Shown piece after piece: positions 36,741 through 51,300 of a stretch of DNA of 64,000 nucleotides. The notes under the pieces are model-generated. The model had not been told where the DNA came from. It searched no databases and saw nothing but the letters and a program-made list of their open reading frames with translations. The position numbers were made by a program, and so were the translations under genes. The DNA comes from Trifolium pratense (lineage: Eukaryota; Streptophyta; Magnoliopsida; Fabales; Fabaceae): positions 20,170,337 to 20,234,336 of the forward strand of contig NC_060064.1 of assembly GCF_020283565.1 (NCBI RefSeq). The letters are read 5' to 3'. Position 1 is the stretch's first letter; each line of letters opens with the position of its first letter.

Positions 36741-37122
36741 GGATCACGTTTTCCGAAATAGACCTGTCAGAGTTATAAAATTTCAGACTTTTATATCACA
36801 AAAGAATTAGTTTGAAATGCTTCTTACCTTATAGATGACATGAAAAATGCTTTGAAACCTCTTGGCAATGCTTCAATGTTGATTGTAATTCCCAAAACAA
36901 AATAAAACACCATTTTCGTTGGAGTCGTTGAGATTGAGTGGGGATGAAGAATTGAAAGTACAGTGGGTAAAGACTGCATACATAAAAGGTATGTTTCGGA
37001 AAATGTTTTCCGAAATAAGTAGCGAGCAGAAAATCTTTTCCGAAACAACTTGCGCTTTCGAAATAAAATCATAATTGGGAGGGCTGTTTTCACTTCACTT
37101 TATTTCGGAAAACATTTTCCGA
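36690..37122. repeat. Cluster of TTTCGGAAAACATTTTCCGAA-like palindromes
   Basis: Full or half copies occur at about 36708-36720, 36748-36760, 36987-37008, 37031-37043 and 37100-37122. They flank the FAR1/MULE fragment and could belong to the same element. Confidence 0.7.
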
Positions 37123-37153
37123 ACTGAAGGGTAAAATTGGAATTTGGAGGGGA

Positions 37154-37174
37154 GGGGGGGGGGGGGGGGGGGGG
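37154..37174. repeat. 21-base poly-G run
   Basis: An uninterrupted G tract follows GGAGGGGA. It is rare in plant DNA, and its length may be affected by sequencing or assembly. Confidence 0.9.
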
Positions 37175-37413
37175 CTAAGAGAAATATAGAGGAGGAGGAG
37201 GAAGAGAAAAATTCATCATCAATATTCAATAACATGGTGTGGGCTGAACTAAATAAAGAAATATATGGTTAATAATATATCTATTAGTTCGGTTCATCAG
37301 TTCTTAAAAACTGAATCCAATAACCGAACCAAACAACATCGGTTTTTAATTGGTTCGTTTGATTTTCGATCCGAACCATAAAATTCGGTTATTAAACCGA
37401 ATATTTTTGTTTT

Positions 37414-37600
37414 GCTTTATATAGTTTATTTTTTATAATTGCTTTATATAGTTTCTATTTTCTATTTATATTATTCGGCAAAAAAATATTATTGAAAATC
37501 AAACTGAATTTTTTTCTGCTTTATATAGTTTCTTTTTTATAATTGCTTTATATAGCTTATATTTTCTATTTATAATATTGGGTAAAAAATATTATTGAAA
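37414..37600. repeat. Tandem duplication, period about 104 bp
   Basis: GCTTTATATAGTTT with TTTATAATTGCTTTATATAG and ATATTATTGAAA recurs at 37414-37517 and 37518-37600 with a few changes. Confidence 0.75.
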
Positions 37601-37964
37601 TGCAATTAGTTTCTTTTCCAAATGCAATTATTTGTTTACCATTTACTATTAAAAAATAAAAATAATTATAATTTTTCCTCTTAAAAAACTACCTCAAATA
37701 GAAATTCATTCAATACATATCAATATATATCATCATTTATCTCATAAAAAAAATCATCATTTAACAATCATAGTGTAATGAAAACTTAGCAGAAAAAAAA
37801 TTCAAACAAAGACAAATGAATCTAGATGTGCATTGGGAAAATACAAGAATCAGCCAGAAAACATATTGTTCAATAAAAGCTAGCTGCAAACAAGAACACC
37901 AAATAGAGAGTAAGCTCTTCACAATGAAGAAAGCTCTTGACAGCTTGCCACCAATGAACCAATT

Positions 37965-37974
37965 GACACGTGTC
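37965..37974. promoter_or_regulatory. G-box/ABRE palindrome upstream of the DREB2-like gene
   Basis: GACACGTGTC contains CACGTG and lies 358 bp before the start codon. A TATA-like CTATAAATCTATATA follows at about 38023. ABRE sites drive DREB2 genes in other plants; use here is inference. Confidence 0.5.
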
Positions 37975-38331
37975 ATAACCCCAGAAGCTCAAAATTAGCC
38001 ACGTTACCAAGCCTATCTGAATCTATAAATCTATATATTTCTTTTATATGATGATGATGATAATGATAGAAAAATCTACATTTCCCTTTGTAGAAAGGTT
38101 TTGTTTTGTACAAAGATTAAATATCTATCACAAAACTAAATTTGATCACTTCAATATTTTTCTTAGTTTCCAAGTCAAGAGTGACGTATGTGATGATGCT
38201 TACACCCACCAATAGTTCAATATACACATCACAAAACCTCTCTTAAACCCCAAAATATAACACAAACTCCAAAACTATACACAAAAAAGGAACCAAATTC
38301 TATATTCCTTCCTTGAGTAGCAAAAAAGCGT

Positions 38332-40475
38332 ATGAAGATTGATACCGTTACTGGGTCAGTTTCTTTCTTCTAAATTCATTTATCATAAGCTATGTATAGA
38401 AGAAAAGTTGATTTCTTGCAATCTTAGTGTTAAAATCATTCATGAATCTTATTCATTAGATGAATCATATTTCTGACTTGTAATTTAAATTTAGTAGTTG
38501 GAATATGATTCGTTCGATCTTTTTCAGATTTGATAACTTCGAAAATGGTTTCTTTGAAGTATGAGTTCCAACAATCATAGATTTAACCGTTAGATGAAAA
38601 TGAAACGAATCTTGTATCTCGAATTTTAAATGAAAATTAGACAAGATGTATTCAAATTGTATTTTAACTCGATGGTGAAGGTAGAATACAAATTATTCAA
38701 TTTTCATCTTACAATGGAGATCTGTTGATTGCGAATTCGGTTTATTATGGTTTTCTTGCAATTAGTTAATTTGTTTGTTTATTTCATTTGGTTCAAATTC
38801 TATTTGGTGTTAATATATTTTATTTTCATTGCATCTATTTTGTTGTTGCATGGCCTGATTTCTAGATTCTTATACAATTTTTACTTTTGTGAATTAGCTT
38901 GAGTTTTGTTGAAGTAATTCAAAGAAAATTAACAAAAAATGTTGTTTATTTGCTTGTTGAAATGGCTGCAGAGAAAGGAAATCGCGCAAGAGACGCAGTG
39001 GTGGAAGAAGTGATTCAGTGGAAGACACTCTTGAGAAGTGGAAGAACTACAACAAACAGCAACAACAAAAGCTTGGTTGTGGAGATAATGGAGCAGAAAA
39101 GATTCACAAAGTTCCTGCAAAAGGTTCAAGAAAAGGGTGCATGAGAGGTAAAGGTGGTCCTCAGAATTCAGATTGCAATTTCAGAGGAGTTAGACAGAGG
39201 ATTTGGGGTAAATGGGTTGCTGAGATTCGCGAACCAATCAATGGTAAACATGTTGGTGAGAAAGCACATAGGCTTTGGCTTGGTACTTTCTCTACAGCAC
39301 ATGAAGCTGCTCTTGCTTATGATAAAGCAGCTAAGGCTATGTATGGACCTAGTGCTCGTTTGAATTTTCCTAATGGATCACCATCACCATCATCAAGTGG
39401 TGGTTCTGCAGATTCTTTGAACGGCGAGGAGGATCTTGCAAAAGTTGAAGAGTTGGAGGGTAATCTTCATCAGTCTGATGAAGAGAATAAGATTCTTTCT
39501 AAAAATTTTGTTGCTGATGATGACTCGGTAGAGGAATCGGAGGAAGTGATGATAGTTGGCACTGCCCAATGTCAAGCTAATAAGAAATGTAAGAAAATGG
39601 TTCATCAAGAGTCTTACAAGAATGTTAAGTCTGAAAAACCCGTGGAAAGCGAACGACTAGAGAGTAAATCAGAGAACGTTTTGGAAAATTCTGGCATAGG
39701 TGAGTGCTACCATGTGCAGAAGGAGCCTATAGATTCATCCATAAACTCGGGAGCTGCTTGTAGACCTTCTGATATAGCAGAAAATGGGATTTTGGTGAAG
39801 AATGGAGAAACAATAAGAGGATCGGGGGAGGATTTGAAATCCTTTGAGATGAGCTGCAACAATAATTTCTTTGGAAACCTGCACAATATTCTTCCAGATA
39901 GCAATCAAAGACCAGATTCTGAGTATTTTAACATAAAAACCGAGGCTTCTCTAGCGAAGAAACATAAGAAGGAAGTAATTGGACATTTCTTAAGCCATGC
40001 TCAGTCACAAAATGAGCAAAATAAAAATGGAGGTTTTGGTGAGATGAAAAGTGAGCTTAAGGGATTGGAATTCAAGCTGAGAGGCCAATCTACTGATTGT
40101 AAGAGTGATGAAGCACAAATAGTACCTTACATGCAGGGAATTCATCTGTCTGATGGTGGCACTGTTGGAGCAATTGAAAGCATATCCCAAGTTGAAGCTT
40201 TGAACAACAATACTAATAAAAACACTAAATTAAAAGAGAGAGGAAATAATGGATGTGCACTGCATGGATTAAGTTCAGGGCAAAGTAGGAAGCTGAGTGA
40301 TCTTTCTCAGCAGCTGCAAAGATTGGGTGGTTACTTGCCTGAAAATTGGAATAATATGCAGTTTGCAGATCTTGAAGTTGGTTATGATTATAGTTTCTTA
40401 AAACCTGATTATGATTTTGGTTTATTAGAAGAGAAGAAGTTACTAGATATATGTTTTTCACATATAGGATCTTGA
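38332..40475 (+). CDS. DREB2-type AP2/ERF transcription factor
   Basis: A 23-bp exon 1 (38332-38354, MKIDTVTG) joins exon 2 (38972-40475) to give 508 aa. The junction restores a basic stretch [10 protein letters not shown] that looks like a nuclear signal. Next come the DREB2 mark [12 protein letters not shown] and an AP2 domain at about residues 77-140 ([43 protein letters not shown]). Val and Glu at AP2 positions 14 and 19 fit DREB binding to the DRE core (A/GCCGAC) in drought and heat response. A Ser-rich stretch follows the domain and the C-terminus is acidic and aromatic, as in activation regions. Two oddities are seven extra residues between REP and RLWLGTF ([11 protein letters not shown]) and a length above that of typical DREB2A. 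The ATG sits at the first exon with a GT donor that keeps the frame. Confidence 0.93.
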
Positions 40476-43400
40476 AGTTCCTTGGTGCTTACAAGGTTTT
40501 TGTTTTTCACTTTGGTGGGGTTATTTATAGGTCTTTTTTCCCTACCTTAGTGATGCAAATAATGCCATGTTTCTGCTTTCTATTTAGCATCTCTATCACT
40601 GTAAAGATGCTTTGTACTATGAATTTCCATTGAGATATAATTATAATTTATATTGTCCAAGTTCAACTATTATGGTTTCTTGTACTTTTTGGGAGACACT
40701 TGTTGTACTTGTATTGTACATGATACTCTGCTATGCCTATCCATAAAAATTGAAGTTGATGTACCATTTGATCCCTAAAGAATAACTAGTCTTATTGATT
40801 GGGTTGTTGAAACTTGAAAATGTCTGACTGGAAAAGATAAGATTCCTAATTAACTCCCTTTATAAATGTATCTTTCAAGGCAAATTCTTATCTACCCATT
40901 CTGTTAAGATGGGCTGAGTTACCCATTTAAGTTGGCTTAATCTAAACCATCCAATCTATTTTCTATTATTTATGTAATGAAAATACAAACTTTGCAAAAC
41001 TAGTAAGCTAAAATCTTGTAATTGCAAAACCACCCACACAAAATTAAGACCGATGATTTTTGTTTCATGATTTCATCTACTTCAGGTTTGCAAATAAATT
41101 ATTTTATTTTTTCATCTCTAATTCTTCTTTTCTTAATTTCTAGATAATTTTCGTTTTTATACCGTCAAAAAAGATAATTTTCGTTTTTTTTTTCTTTTCA
41201 AAATTTCGAAACTTTAAATTGCAGTGAAATATTACAAGGCTCTTGTAGATCATGATTTTTCGAAACTAATGCCACAAATTTTGTGTTTTTTCAACAATCA
41301 TAGAGGGAGTAATCTAAGAAAAACCTTTTCTTTTTATGGGTTCACAAAGTTCACAAATTTTGCTTTAAATCTCATGTTTTGATGTTTAAAACTTATAATT
41401 TTGTGTTATACATTGAATTCTGGTTGAAACCCATAAAAAATCGGACGAAATGGAGATGAAAAACCGAAGATAATGATGCTGGAGCAACAACCCGCGGTTT
41501 GACCCGGTTCTGGTATGGGTCGACCCGGCTGAGGTTGAAGGTGACACTGTTCATGCGCGTGTAAAGCCCACTCGCGAGTTAGAGAGAGTGAGGGAGAGTG
41601 TGATCGCTAGGAGCATCCGTTTTGTACGCCGTTTTTTGCGTTGCGTGTTATTTAATGAGATTTATTTTACTGGTATTTTTTTTGAATTTTTTTAAGGCAT
41701 TAAATTATTTTTATAAAATATAACAACTATATTAATTAATTAAAAACAAATTAAATAGTATTATTTTAAAAAAATATATCAGAAATATAATATCATATAT
41801 TATGAGTTTTATGTTGATGTTCACTTTCCTTAATAGATATTGTATAACAATGTACGATTAATTATTGAGTCGTAGTTTGTCCCGTTCTATATCCGTCTCT
41901 AATTATAACAACCTTCAAATTCTTGACAAAATCATACGATTAAATTCTATTTAAGAGACAAAAACTAAAAATTAAATTTTTTTAGCCTATTTTCGCGTCA
42001 TGGAAACCAATTTAGGGGATCAAGTAATCAAATTACACGAACGTAGGGAACTAAAAACAGATAAACAATTCAATAATTGACTCGTTATTTCATGTGTTAC
42101 GGTGTGTCGAGCTTCTGCAATTCTCAAACCTTTTAACTTCTTTGTTTAATAAATAATAATAAACTTTCATATTCTTTTGTAAAAAGTGTGGACCTTCTCA
42201 AATTCTCAAACCCTTTAACTTCTTTGTTTTAAAAAAAAACAAACTTACATATTCTTTTGTAAAAAAAAAAACATCTTAATTCTTTTTAAATAATTAATTA
42301 TATTTACCGTCATAATATTTTCAACCTCAATCAGATATTATTTCGATTATATAAGGCAAAGCCCAACGTGCAAGCGAGCCCATTAAACCACACTCGACCC
42401 TAACTAGATAAGCATTTGGTGAGTACGACACGACGTCGACGACAACGACAACTAAAAGCTAGCTAGGCGAGTGGCACCCAAATCACGAAAAAGATGGAGT
42501 TATTCTAGTAAATTGGGATCAGACTTACCAAAATTAGTAAATTGTATGAATAATACACACAGTCAAATTGTGACAATAATTTTGAGACGGATGGAGTAAC
42601 TACTTTCTTCTCACTTTCTCTCTCCCATATTTCTTCTAAAACAAACAAACCTTAAATAAATTTTCAAGTATATACATGATTTTGGCACAAAGGTAATTTT
42701 ATAATTTATATAATCTAAAAAATCAAAATTCAATGAAAACTATGATATTTATTAAAATTTACAAAAATAGGAATATTAATTTAAATTCTATAAAAAACTA
42801 AATACATTTTTTTTACAATGATAATTTTATTATTTACAAATAAGATATACCATACCTCTTATTTAGCTCATCTAACATATATAATAGAGTTATTTGTTTG
42901 GTCACGATTTTTATAAAAAAACTTGATATTGTTTATTCAATGCCGCCAGTGATTTTTTATTTAAAATTATATATGATTATTTAATTAGTTAATAACAAAA
43001 TCATTTATAAAATTATAAATTATTACAAAATAATTTAGAAAAAATGTTAATGGATATGAAATTATTTGAACGAGTAATTTTGTCATTTAAATAGAATACA
43101 TATCTTACTATATTATTAGGAGGCATGTTTAAAATATTAATGAACGTGGAATCCTTTTATTTATATTTTTTATATATTAAAATAGAAAGCACATGTTAAC
43201 AATTTTAGCCGTCTAAACGTTGCATAATCCTTTTATGCGTTTACATTATAGTTTAACTGATAAAAATGTCAAACTTGTTAGATTAGATGTCGTAATCGGA
43301 ATTCGAACCCCGATCTCTCCATTTTGTGTGTGTTGAATTTTCAATAGTTTGCCATTTTGTCCATCTATAAAAAAATAAATTAAATTATCGGTCTTTATTT

Positions 43401-45324
43401 TATCTCAATTGGATTTGGATTCTCTCACAAAGTGGCAAACAATTGCTTCAGAGGTGATCTCAATTGGATTTGGATTCTCTCATGCTCTTTTGATGCTTCT
43501 CTCTCTCATTTTCCTCGTATAAGGGTGATGATTCATAAAGAAAGGGAAAAAATAGTTTAGAAAAGAGATAAAAAATGAAAAAATGGTTGAGTTTTTTTTT
43601 ATAAGCCATAAATGGTTGAAATTGTAGTTTTTTTGATTGGACTAAACTAACTTTACCATAATTAACAAATTCAATTTTTTTCCATCAAACCATTCAATAT
43701 ATATACCTAATCACACTAAAAAATAAATTAAACATTTAAATTTTGACAATCAAACGATTCAATCTTATCAATTCAAAATTTAAGTTTCTAATTGATTGTT
43801 AAGTTAACATCTTTGTAAAAAAAAAAGTTAGTTTTTAAAATAGAAATTAACAAAATTTCAAAAGGAATTTACTATTATACCAAAGTAATAATTAATAAAG
43901 TTTCAATTATTAAAAAAAAAAAAGTTAAAGAAAAAATGTCACTAGTAAGGGTTGAACACACAACCTACTAGTCCCAGTTCGGGATGCGCTCAGTGACCAC
44001 TGCGGCAAAGCATATGTTTGTTCATAAGTTTTGTTGCTTAATATATATACCATATACGCTGCGTCATTAACAAATGAGTCATCTTCAACCTTCGGCTGGT
44101 GTCAAAGTGACCCGGATTTTGACCCGTACATTTATATTCAAACTCGCAAGTTTCAGATCAATTTTAACAAAAAAACCACAACCCAGAAATATCATACAAA
44201 TCAAATACTACCCAAATTTCTAATATTTTCTGATTTTAATTTCGATAAAGAAGTGTTAAATCAAATACTAAAATCAAAATCTAACAAAATATGAACAAGT
44301 ATAAATATTCAGATTTGCTCAAGAACTACCCAAATTTGTTGAAGAAACGCCTGAATTTGATACCATAGTATGTTACCGATTGAATTTCTATAAGAATAAG
44401 AAGAAGCATTTAGTGAGAAGAAGAAGTAAAAAGAGAGTTTTTTTGGAAATCCATAACAGGGGGAATATAGGTGAAGAAGATGGAAGAAAACGATAGAAAA
44501 CCTTGAATTCCAACATGGATGAATTTTCAATTTTGTTTTTACTAGATGGGTGAATTTACAATTATTAAAAGTTGTAGTGACATAATTGAAAAATAACCAC
44601 ACTTTAATGAATGCACCACTATATTTGAGACATTTAGGATGGGCTGGTTGACCCATTTTTATGAAATGGGTAGGCAAGTTGTCACCATCTTTCAATCTCT
44701 GAAATCAATTCTTTAGTCATGTCACATGACAGGGGTTCATGTAAGTCTTATACATGCATAGGGATTGATGATAGTTGACAGAAGAATCAAATTATAAAGA
44801 CAAAAGGATGATTTGTGAAGAAATTAACATATTTAGATATTCAGGTTCCAAGTCAACACATTTATATTTACTAAATTATACATAATTTACATTACCTAAA
44901 GAAAAGAATCTAAGACCCTTTGACAAATTTGTTAGTGAAGGTTACATAATAATGATTTTTTTCCTAGAAAGAGACTTCATATCTATAGAACCTCACATAT
45001 ACAGCAGAAGTAACAGAGCACATGTCAGTACCAGACACCTACCTTTAAGATGCAGCTTCCATCAGCAATGAAAATATGCAAAGGAATGCACAATGCCAGA
45101 AAGTTAAGAGATTTGACTTCTATGCTGCATACCGTTGATTCAATCCCTTGCTCATTTAGCTGTTCAAACTCTCTCTACTTGTACCAGAAAGATTTTGGCA
45201 TTTAGTTTGCAGCAGTTTCTGCAACAATCTATTAGTTTGTTTTAGTCCTGTACTGCTACTGGATTCTCGTTAGGAGCAGGAGAGGGTACAGAACCTTTCA
45301 GTATCTCATTGGAGCTCTTTAGAA
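40476..45324. other. Intergenic, AT-rich, no gene supported
   Basis: It begins with the DREB2 3' end and ends with the MATE 3' end. A GC-richer stretch at 41460-41640 and a 26-bp direct repeat (CTCAATTGGATTTGGATTC at 43406 and 43459) are seen. The frames at 44031-44695 show no recognisable domain, no splice context and biased low-complexity content, and I do not call them genes. Confidence 0.5.
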
Positions 45325-48300
45325 TTAGTCTTCTGCTCCATCTTTATACCAAACCATATCCCATGGGCCACTTTTGCTGCTTAACCTTAAAAAAAGAAAA
45401 ATATAAATATTAACTTAATCAAAATCTTCTCATGTAATCAAAAAAGTATCCTGCACAATAGATTCCCTCCCATCCCATCCCAGCAGGATAGATGAAGAGA
45501 GAATAAAAAACTAATGACGGCGACACCACATCATATCAAATTCCATTTAAACCAGTGTGTTATGTATCATTATTCCAGTGTTCTTTGTTCTAGGACCCAA
45601 ATATGAATAGTGAAACACAGTATCTGATACTACTTCCGGTCTTTTTATAAGAGACAATTAACTCTACAAAAGTTGATGTATCTGGTTCATAATATAGTTC
45701 AGATAAATCAATTTTTGTTGACCGGAGGGAGTATTTGTCAAAATAAATTAGATACTTTACCTCCAAACTCCAGCTAGAACACGCAACATCATGAAGAGAA
45801 ACAATCCTGTCCAGACTCCAGGGAGTCCGACCACTGGAGTAGCCACCAGCATGAAAATTGATGAAATTAGTCCAACTACCACCTATCCTTGACAAAAGCC
45901 AAACAAAAGAAGTAAGAAAGACGGGGCAAAAAGAAAGAGAGGAATGGAAATCAGTTAAGAGGATAAAAATAAATTGAAATTTTAAGTATCTATTAATCAT
46001 CGAAGTATGTAATTACCATCGAGTAAGCAGCATATTCAAAGTCTGATACACCATAATAAATCCCATCAATAACAAATGCCAAAGCATTCACTGGTTGAGA
46101 TCCAGCAACAAACTGCACATGTGGGCTAAGTTTCAGATATTTCAAACAACATTACTACATACATGCCTCCAAAGACAGAATGGACAATCAAATTACATAT
46201 AATAAACATTAGGTATCACCACTAAAAGGTTGGCAACGGCATGGCCAAAATACCCTTATAGCAGTTACATATTTCTTTCTGATACTGCCAGAAAAACACT
46301 AGCCGGCAGGGTATGGATTCATCCAGATAATAAAGGGAATAACAGTCTGAATCTAAAAGTATTCTCAATATAAAAATACATCCAAATGAAGTTCACTTCG
46401 ACTCGTAGGCTGTAGCAATCAAGCTGGAAATTACAAAAGTAATTCTCAGCAAACAATTGTGATTTCTTACCAATATACCTGACCGAGCAACATCCAAAAC
46501 TTCTGAGTCTGTGCTAAACAAAGTAGAAAATGGTCCAAAACCAACAAATAAGATCATTGACAAAGAAATTCCAGCTCCTAAGCCAATCTGCTAGATTGTA
46601 GAAGAGAGAAGGAGAAAAAAGGAGACATGGATCAGTGTATGTCCTAATCTGATAAAAAAAAAGGGAAGAAGATTATGGGGATAACAACCAGTAACCTGTA
46701 TCACTCTATATATAATGAGGCGTGCTTGCTCATAATTTCCTAGTGAGTAACTACTGGCAAGAAGAGCCTGTAAAATAAATGCATAACATGACACAGTAAG
46801 TTTCAGTAAAATGAATTGCACTCACTAATAATTTTCAAACAGTTTATTTGTGTCAGATTTTCAAATAATAGGAATTCCACTACTGGTAGACTTTGTAGCA
46901 TCTCTATCATTTGAAAAAGTATGATCCACGACCGATTCTTTCAAAACTTGCCATTTGCCAACTGTTTTTCTTTTTTAGTCATGTTGGAGAATATGATAGA
47001 ATATTGGAATTTTTTACAGCAACATTCTCTTATCAGTGAATATTTCAAACTTGATGATACCCAATTTGCTTGATTTCAAGTCAGAGGAAGCCCTTTAATA
47101 TTCAACAGATTGCACTTCATAATTATGAAATTTTATTCTTCTGGATTCACGTGATTTGGAAACTGGATGAACTAAACTGCCTATGATATATGCTTTGATT
47201 ATTCAATCTTGTGCACCATTGGTATATAATATAACTGAATTAATTAAGTGGCACTTTATAAGCCAATGCAATAGTATGATCCAACCTGACCAGCCAGCGC
47301 CAGAGCATCAGTGAGCAAAGATATAGACAACCAAACTTGCATACAAATTTGATGGCCTGCCATAGGTATAGGGCCCTGATTAGCAGCCAAAGATGTTGTG
47401 AGTGTCATAGTTATAAACACAGCCAAAGTCCTGGCAATTAGAAGACCACCTAAAAAATGCAAAAATAAAAAGTAAAAATTAATGCCCATTACTCTTTAAC
47501 TCACATGATCTCTTCTGTCAAGAAATAGTTGTAAACCAAACAAAACATTTTCAAGCAAATGAAAATCATATTTCGTTAAACATGCAAAGTATACATTGTT
47601 GTAAGTCATACATGAACTGTTAAAAGTCAGTGCGTTTTTACTATTCCTTGACTTTTACAGCATCCAAGGCTATTTGTTAGTATGCCTAGTCATTACAACT
47701 TCCTAGACATTGAATGCAATTATTGCAGCATCATTTCCTTTTAGACACACAGAAATTTACATATTTTACATTGAACAAACAGAAATCCTGTAAAAAGTAC
47801 AAATGCACAAAATTCACCTTTGAAAGGCAATGTAATGATTATAATATCCTTCGAAAATGGACTTCTAATAAAATTATAGCTATTTTTCAAGTTAGCCAAT
47901 CATCTGTAACCAGCAATAAATTTCTAAGAAACGCCATTGCATGCTAAAAGTAGTTTTGAGAGAAAATGCAACTTAATTCTTGTAATTTTTATATAGAACT
48001 ATTTAAAGGCTATAAGCAGGTACCCGATTTCAGATAGCTGAAAAATTTTGTCCCATCAAAGTCAAAAGGGATTAGGAGCACTTTGCCACTCAAATTCCAT
48101 AGAAGAATGAAAGCTATTAAAAATCTGGTGAGCAAAATGACAAATTCTGTTAAAAGCAGAGATCACATGAATTAAAGGACATGTGCAAAAAGCACATATA
48201 GTACTAAGTTTACCGCATTCCTGACATACTCAGAGATCACTGTGGCAATTGCAGCACCACTGATGCCAAGACCACAAAGAAATATTAATATTGGATCCAA

Positions 48301-51300
48301 TATGACATTAAGAAAGTTTCCAGCACCTGAAATTTCAAGAGAAGCCTTTGTCAATTATACATCCAGCAAATCCTTTACCTAGAAATGCCCTATTTCTCTA
48401 CATCAGCACTGGCGGAGCAGCACGAGTATTTTGCGGAGTACAAACATGTAAAAACAAGAAATTGACTGCTCATAAAGCAGAATAGTATTGAGAATTCATA
48501 TAAAACCGTCAGGGAAATAACAGATATAAACTAAAGAAACAATCAATCACAGAAATTGGAAGAGAATCTGCTTGTTTCTATGGAGAGGAAATAATATAGA
48601 AGATATTATGGTTTCAGTAATTAAGTCAACTACGCAATATGCATTTCATATTTACCACGGATCATCTTTGCCAAGGATACTTATATATATGAGAGGTGTG
48701 TTTAAGTGTTGATTCTTGGATAAATACAACTATTTAAAGGATATGAACGACTGTAACTGGAGTCAACTGTATGTAACTTATGAGTAAGTAAATGGAGAGG
48801 GAGGGAGAAAGCTGCTGCAATACTTGCCAACAGCATATAGAGGCGTCTTTGTATCCTTAAATCCACGAAAAGTGCCCTGTGCAGCTAATGCAATCACAAT
48901 TGGTAGAGCACCAAAGGCCCTCAATGTAAGAAAATGCTCAGCAGGTCCACGAATTGGAGAGTCCTGTACAGCATACAAAGTGGAACTAATGATGCAAACA
49001 AGATCTATATTCAGTCTAAGATTATACAAGTAAAATCCAGTTGTTTAAAATCACATGCCCATGAAGAGTAGTGAAAACTTTTTTCTTTTCTTTTTATAAC
49101 CTCAAACCAACAAAAAACCAGTATCTTTTCTTTTTATAACCTCAAACCAACAAAAAAACAGTATATATTTCTTGTGATGCATAGCATAGAACTTAATGTG
49201 ATGCAAACCAGTAAATTTATAATGATTGTTTACATTTCTCAAATTGATTACACAAATAATTAACTTTCGGACTACAACTACAGAATGCAATTAGACTTGA
49301 AAACTTTCCAAATTGTTACAAAACTTGAAGTTAGGCATGAGAACCATTCCCAACACATTTCATACACCAATTAAAAGATAGTTTAAAATAAAATACAATT
49401 TTATACCTAAAGTCATTTTTGTCCTCTCAATATTTCATGCTTCATAAAAACAGCACCACTACAGATAATAAAGTGTGAGAGAAAGAGAGAGAGAGAGAGG
49501 GAGAGAGAGAGAGAGAGAGAGAAATTCATTGGTAATTATACACGATAAAACGAGTTTATAAGCCATTAATTACAAGTTTATGAGCAAAATCAAATTTAGT
49601 TCAAAATATTACTGTCAATTAAGATAGATTTTGTGTCGTAGTTCTACCTCTTCAATCTCCACACAAGTTGTACATAGACAGTTAAATCTAAACTGGTTAA
49701 ATAACTGTGCATCAAGTGTTTGCAACCAACAATTTATTTATTTTCTTTGTTTAGGTTGGAGTGGTTGTTTTTCCAGGTAAATTTCAGACTTGGAAGAAAT
49801 CAGAACATTCAGAAACAAAATACAAATACAATGCAATATATGGATCAATAATCAGCTTTGACATACAGCAGCTATACCCATGATAGTCATAAGAGTGCCA
49901 GAGCCAAGTGAAAGTGCTACAGTTTCAGCAATTCCAAGAGCTGCAGCAAGTGCTAAAGAAGTTGATACTGAAGAAAGGAGCTTCTTGCGTTGGAACTTGC
50001 CTGCAAAATTTATGATAACACTCACATGAGACCCAAACTATCGGTATATAAATCTGATCAAGAAAATCTACAACCATGACTAGGGAAAATACACATCCTA
50101 CTGAAACAGTGAAACCATTCTTGAAAAATCATACCATTCTCCTCAGTTCGACCGGAATCTTCCTCCTTTCCAATTAATGCCTGCTCCTCCGCAACAAAGG
50201 ATGTAGTAATATTAAGTAAAGGAACATTGAATACTTTTGACACTAGATTAAACACAGAAGCTGAAACCCCAACTGCAGCTAATTCAACCGCCCCTGTATA
50301 GAGAAAAACTAATTAAGGAATAATTTTCCTTTTACAACAACAACTCTAAAACAAACAGCGCATAGGCTCTTTTTGACAATGCTAGATTTTGAGCTTATAA
50401 CTTATAAGCTCATATGACAAAAAAACTCATTTGATAATATTCTTTTCTCACGAGCTTATAGCTTAAAGCTTACAACTTATCATTTTTTCTCTCTCAATTT
50501 TACCCCAATCATCTTACTTGAAAAAATTTAAATATTAATTATTTAAAATATATTTTTTATGTCATTTCATATTTCTAAACTAGTTCAACCACTAATTTTA
50601 CCAAACACTACAAATTCAATCAGGTAGCTTATAAGCTATTCTATATAAGTTCATCTGATATAAGTTAGCTTATCAGTTATCCGCTATTTTTTGCCAAAGA
50701 GTCATAATAAGCCATTAGAATAGTTAGTTTCCAGATTGAGAATAAAATGCTGCAGCCAGGTAACTCACAATTTCTTTTTATTTCTCTTTAGTCTTTAATT
50801 ACATACAAACTCAAATCATAAAGTGAATTAATTTCCAAAAATGTACCTATGTGTCCAACGAACGCTGTGTCGATCAATGAGGCAATAGGGTCAGCTGCCA
50901 AGGCCACAGCAGCAGGCAGAGCAATGGACAGCATCTCCATTCCAAGTTCATCAAATTTAAACCAATCATTTCTGTTGAGTGTTTTGAGCCAAATAGTCAA
51001 ACTTGAATGAATGCTCCAATAAGTAAATAATTAAATTAAGTACATAACTTGAAATAGTATAATCATTAAATTAATCAATTTCAGAATCTAAATTATGCAT
51101 AAAATTAAAATGAAACTAAGGTATTACCTGAAATGAGGAAGGAGAGAAGGGGATTTAAGGGGTGAAGTAGTATCAAGAGAATCATCATCATCAGTGGTGG
51201 TGGTGGTGGGATTTTTGTTGTTGGGAGAAACTCTGTGAAGTCGAAGACGAGGATAGAAATGAGGAGGAGGAGGGTTTGTGGTTAGTGTTGTTGAAGATTT

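Noticed and set aside
44031..44695. Open frames of 87 and 128 codons on opposite strands between the DREB2 and MATE genes
   Set aside because: No domain, no family resemblance, opposed overlapping frames and low-complexity content; expected by chance in AT-rich DNA.
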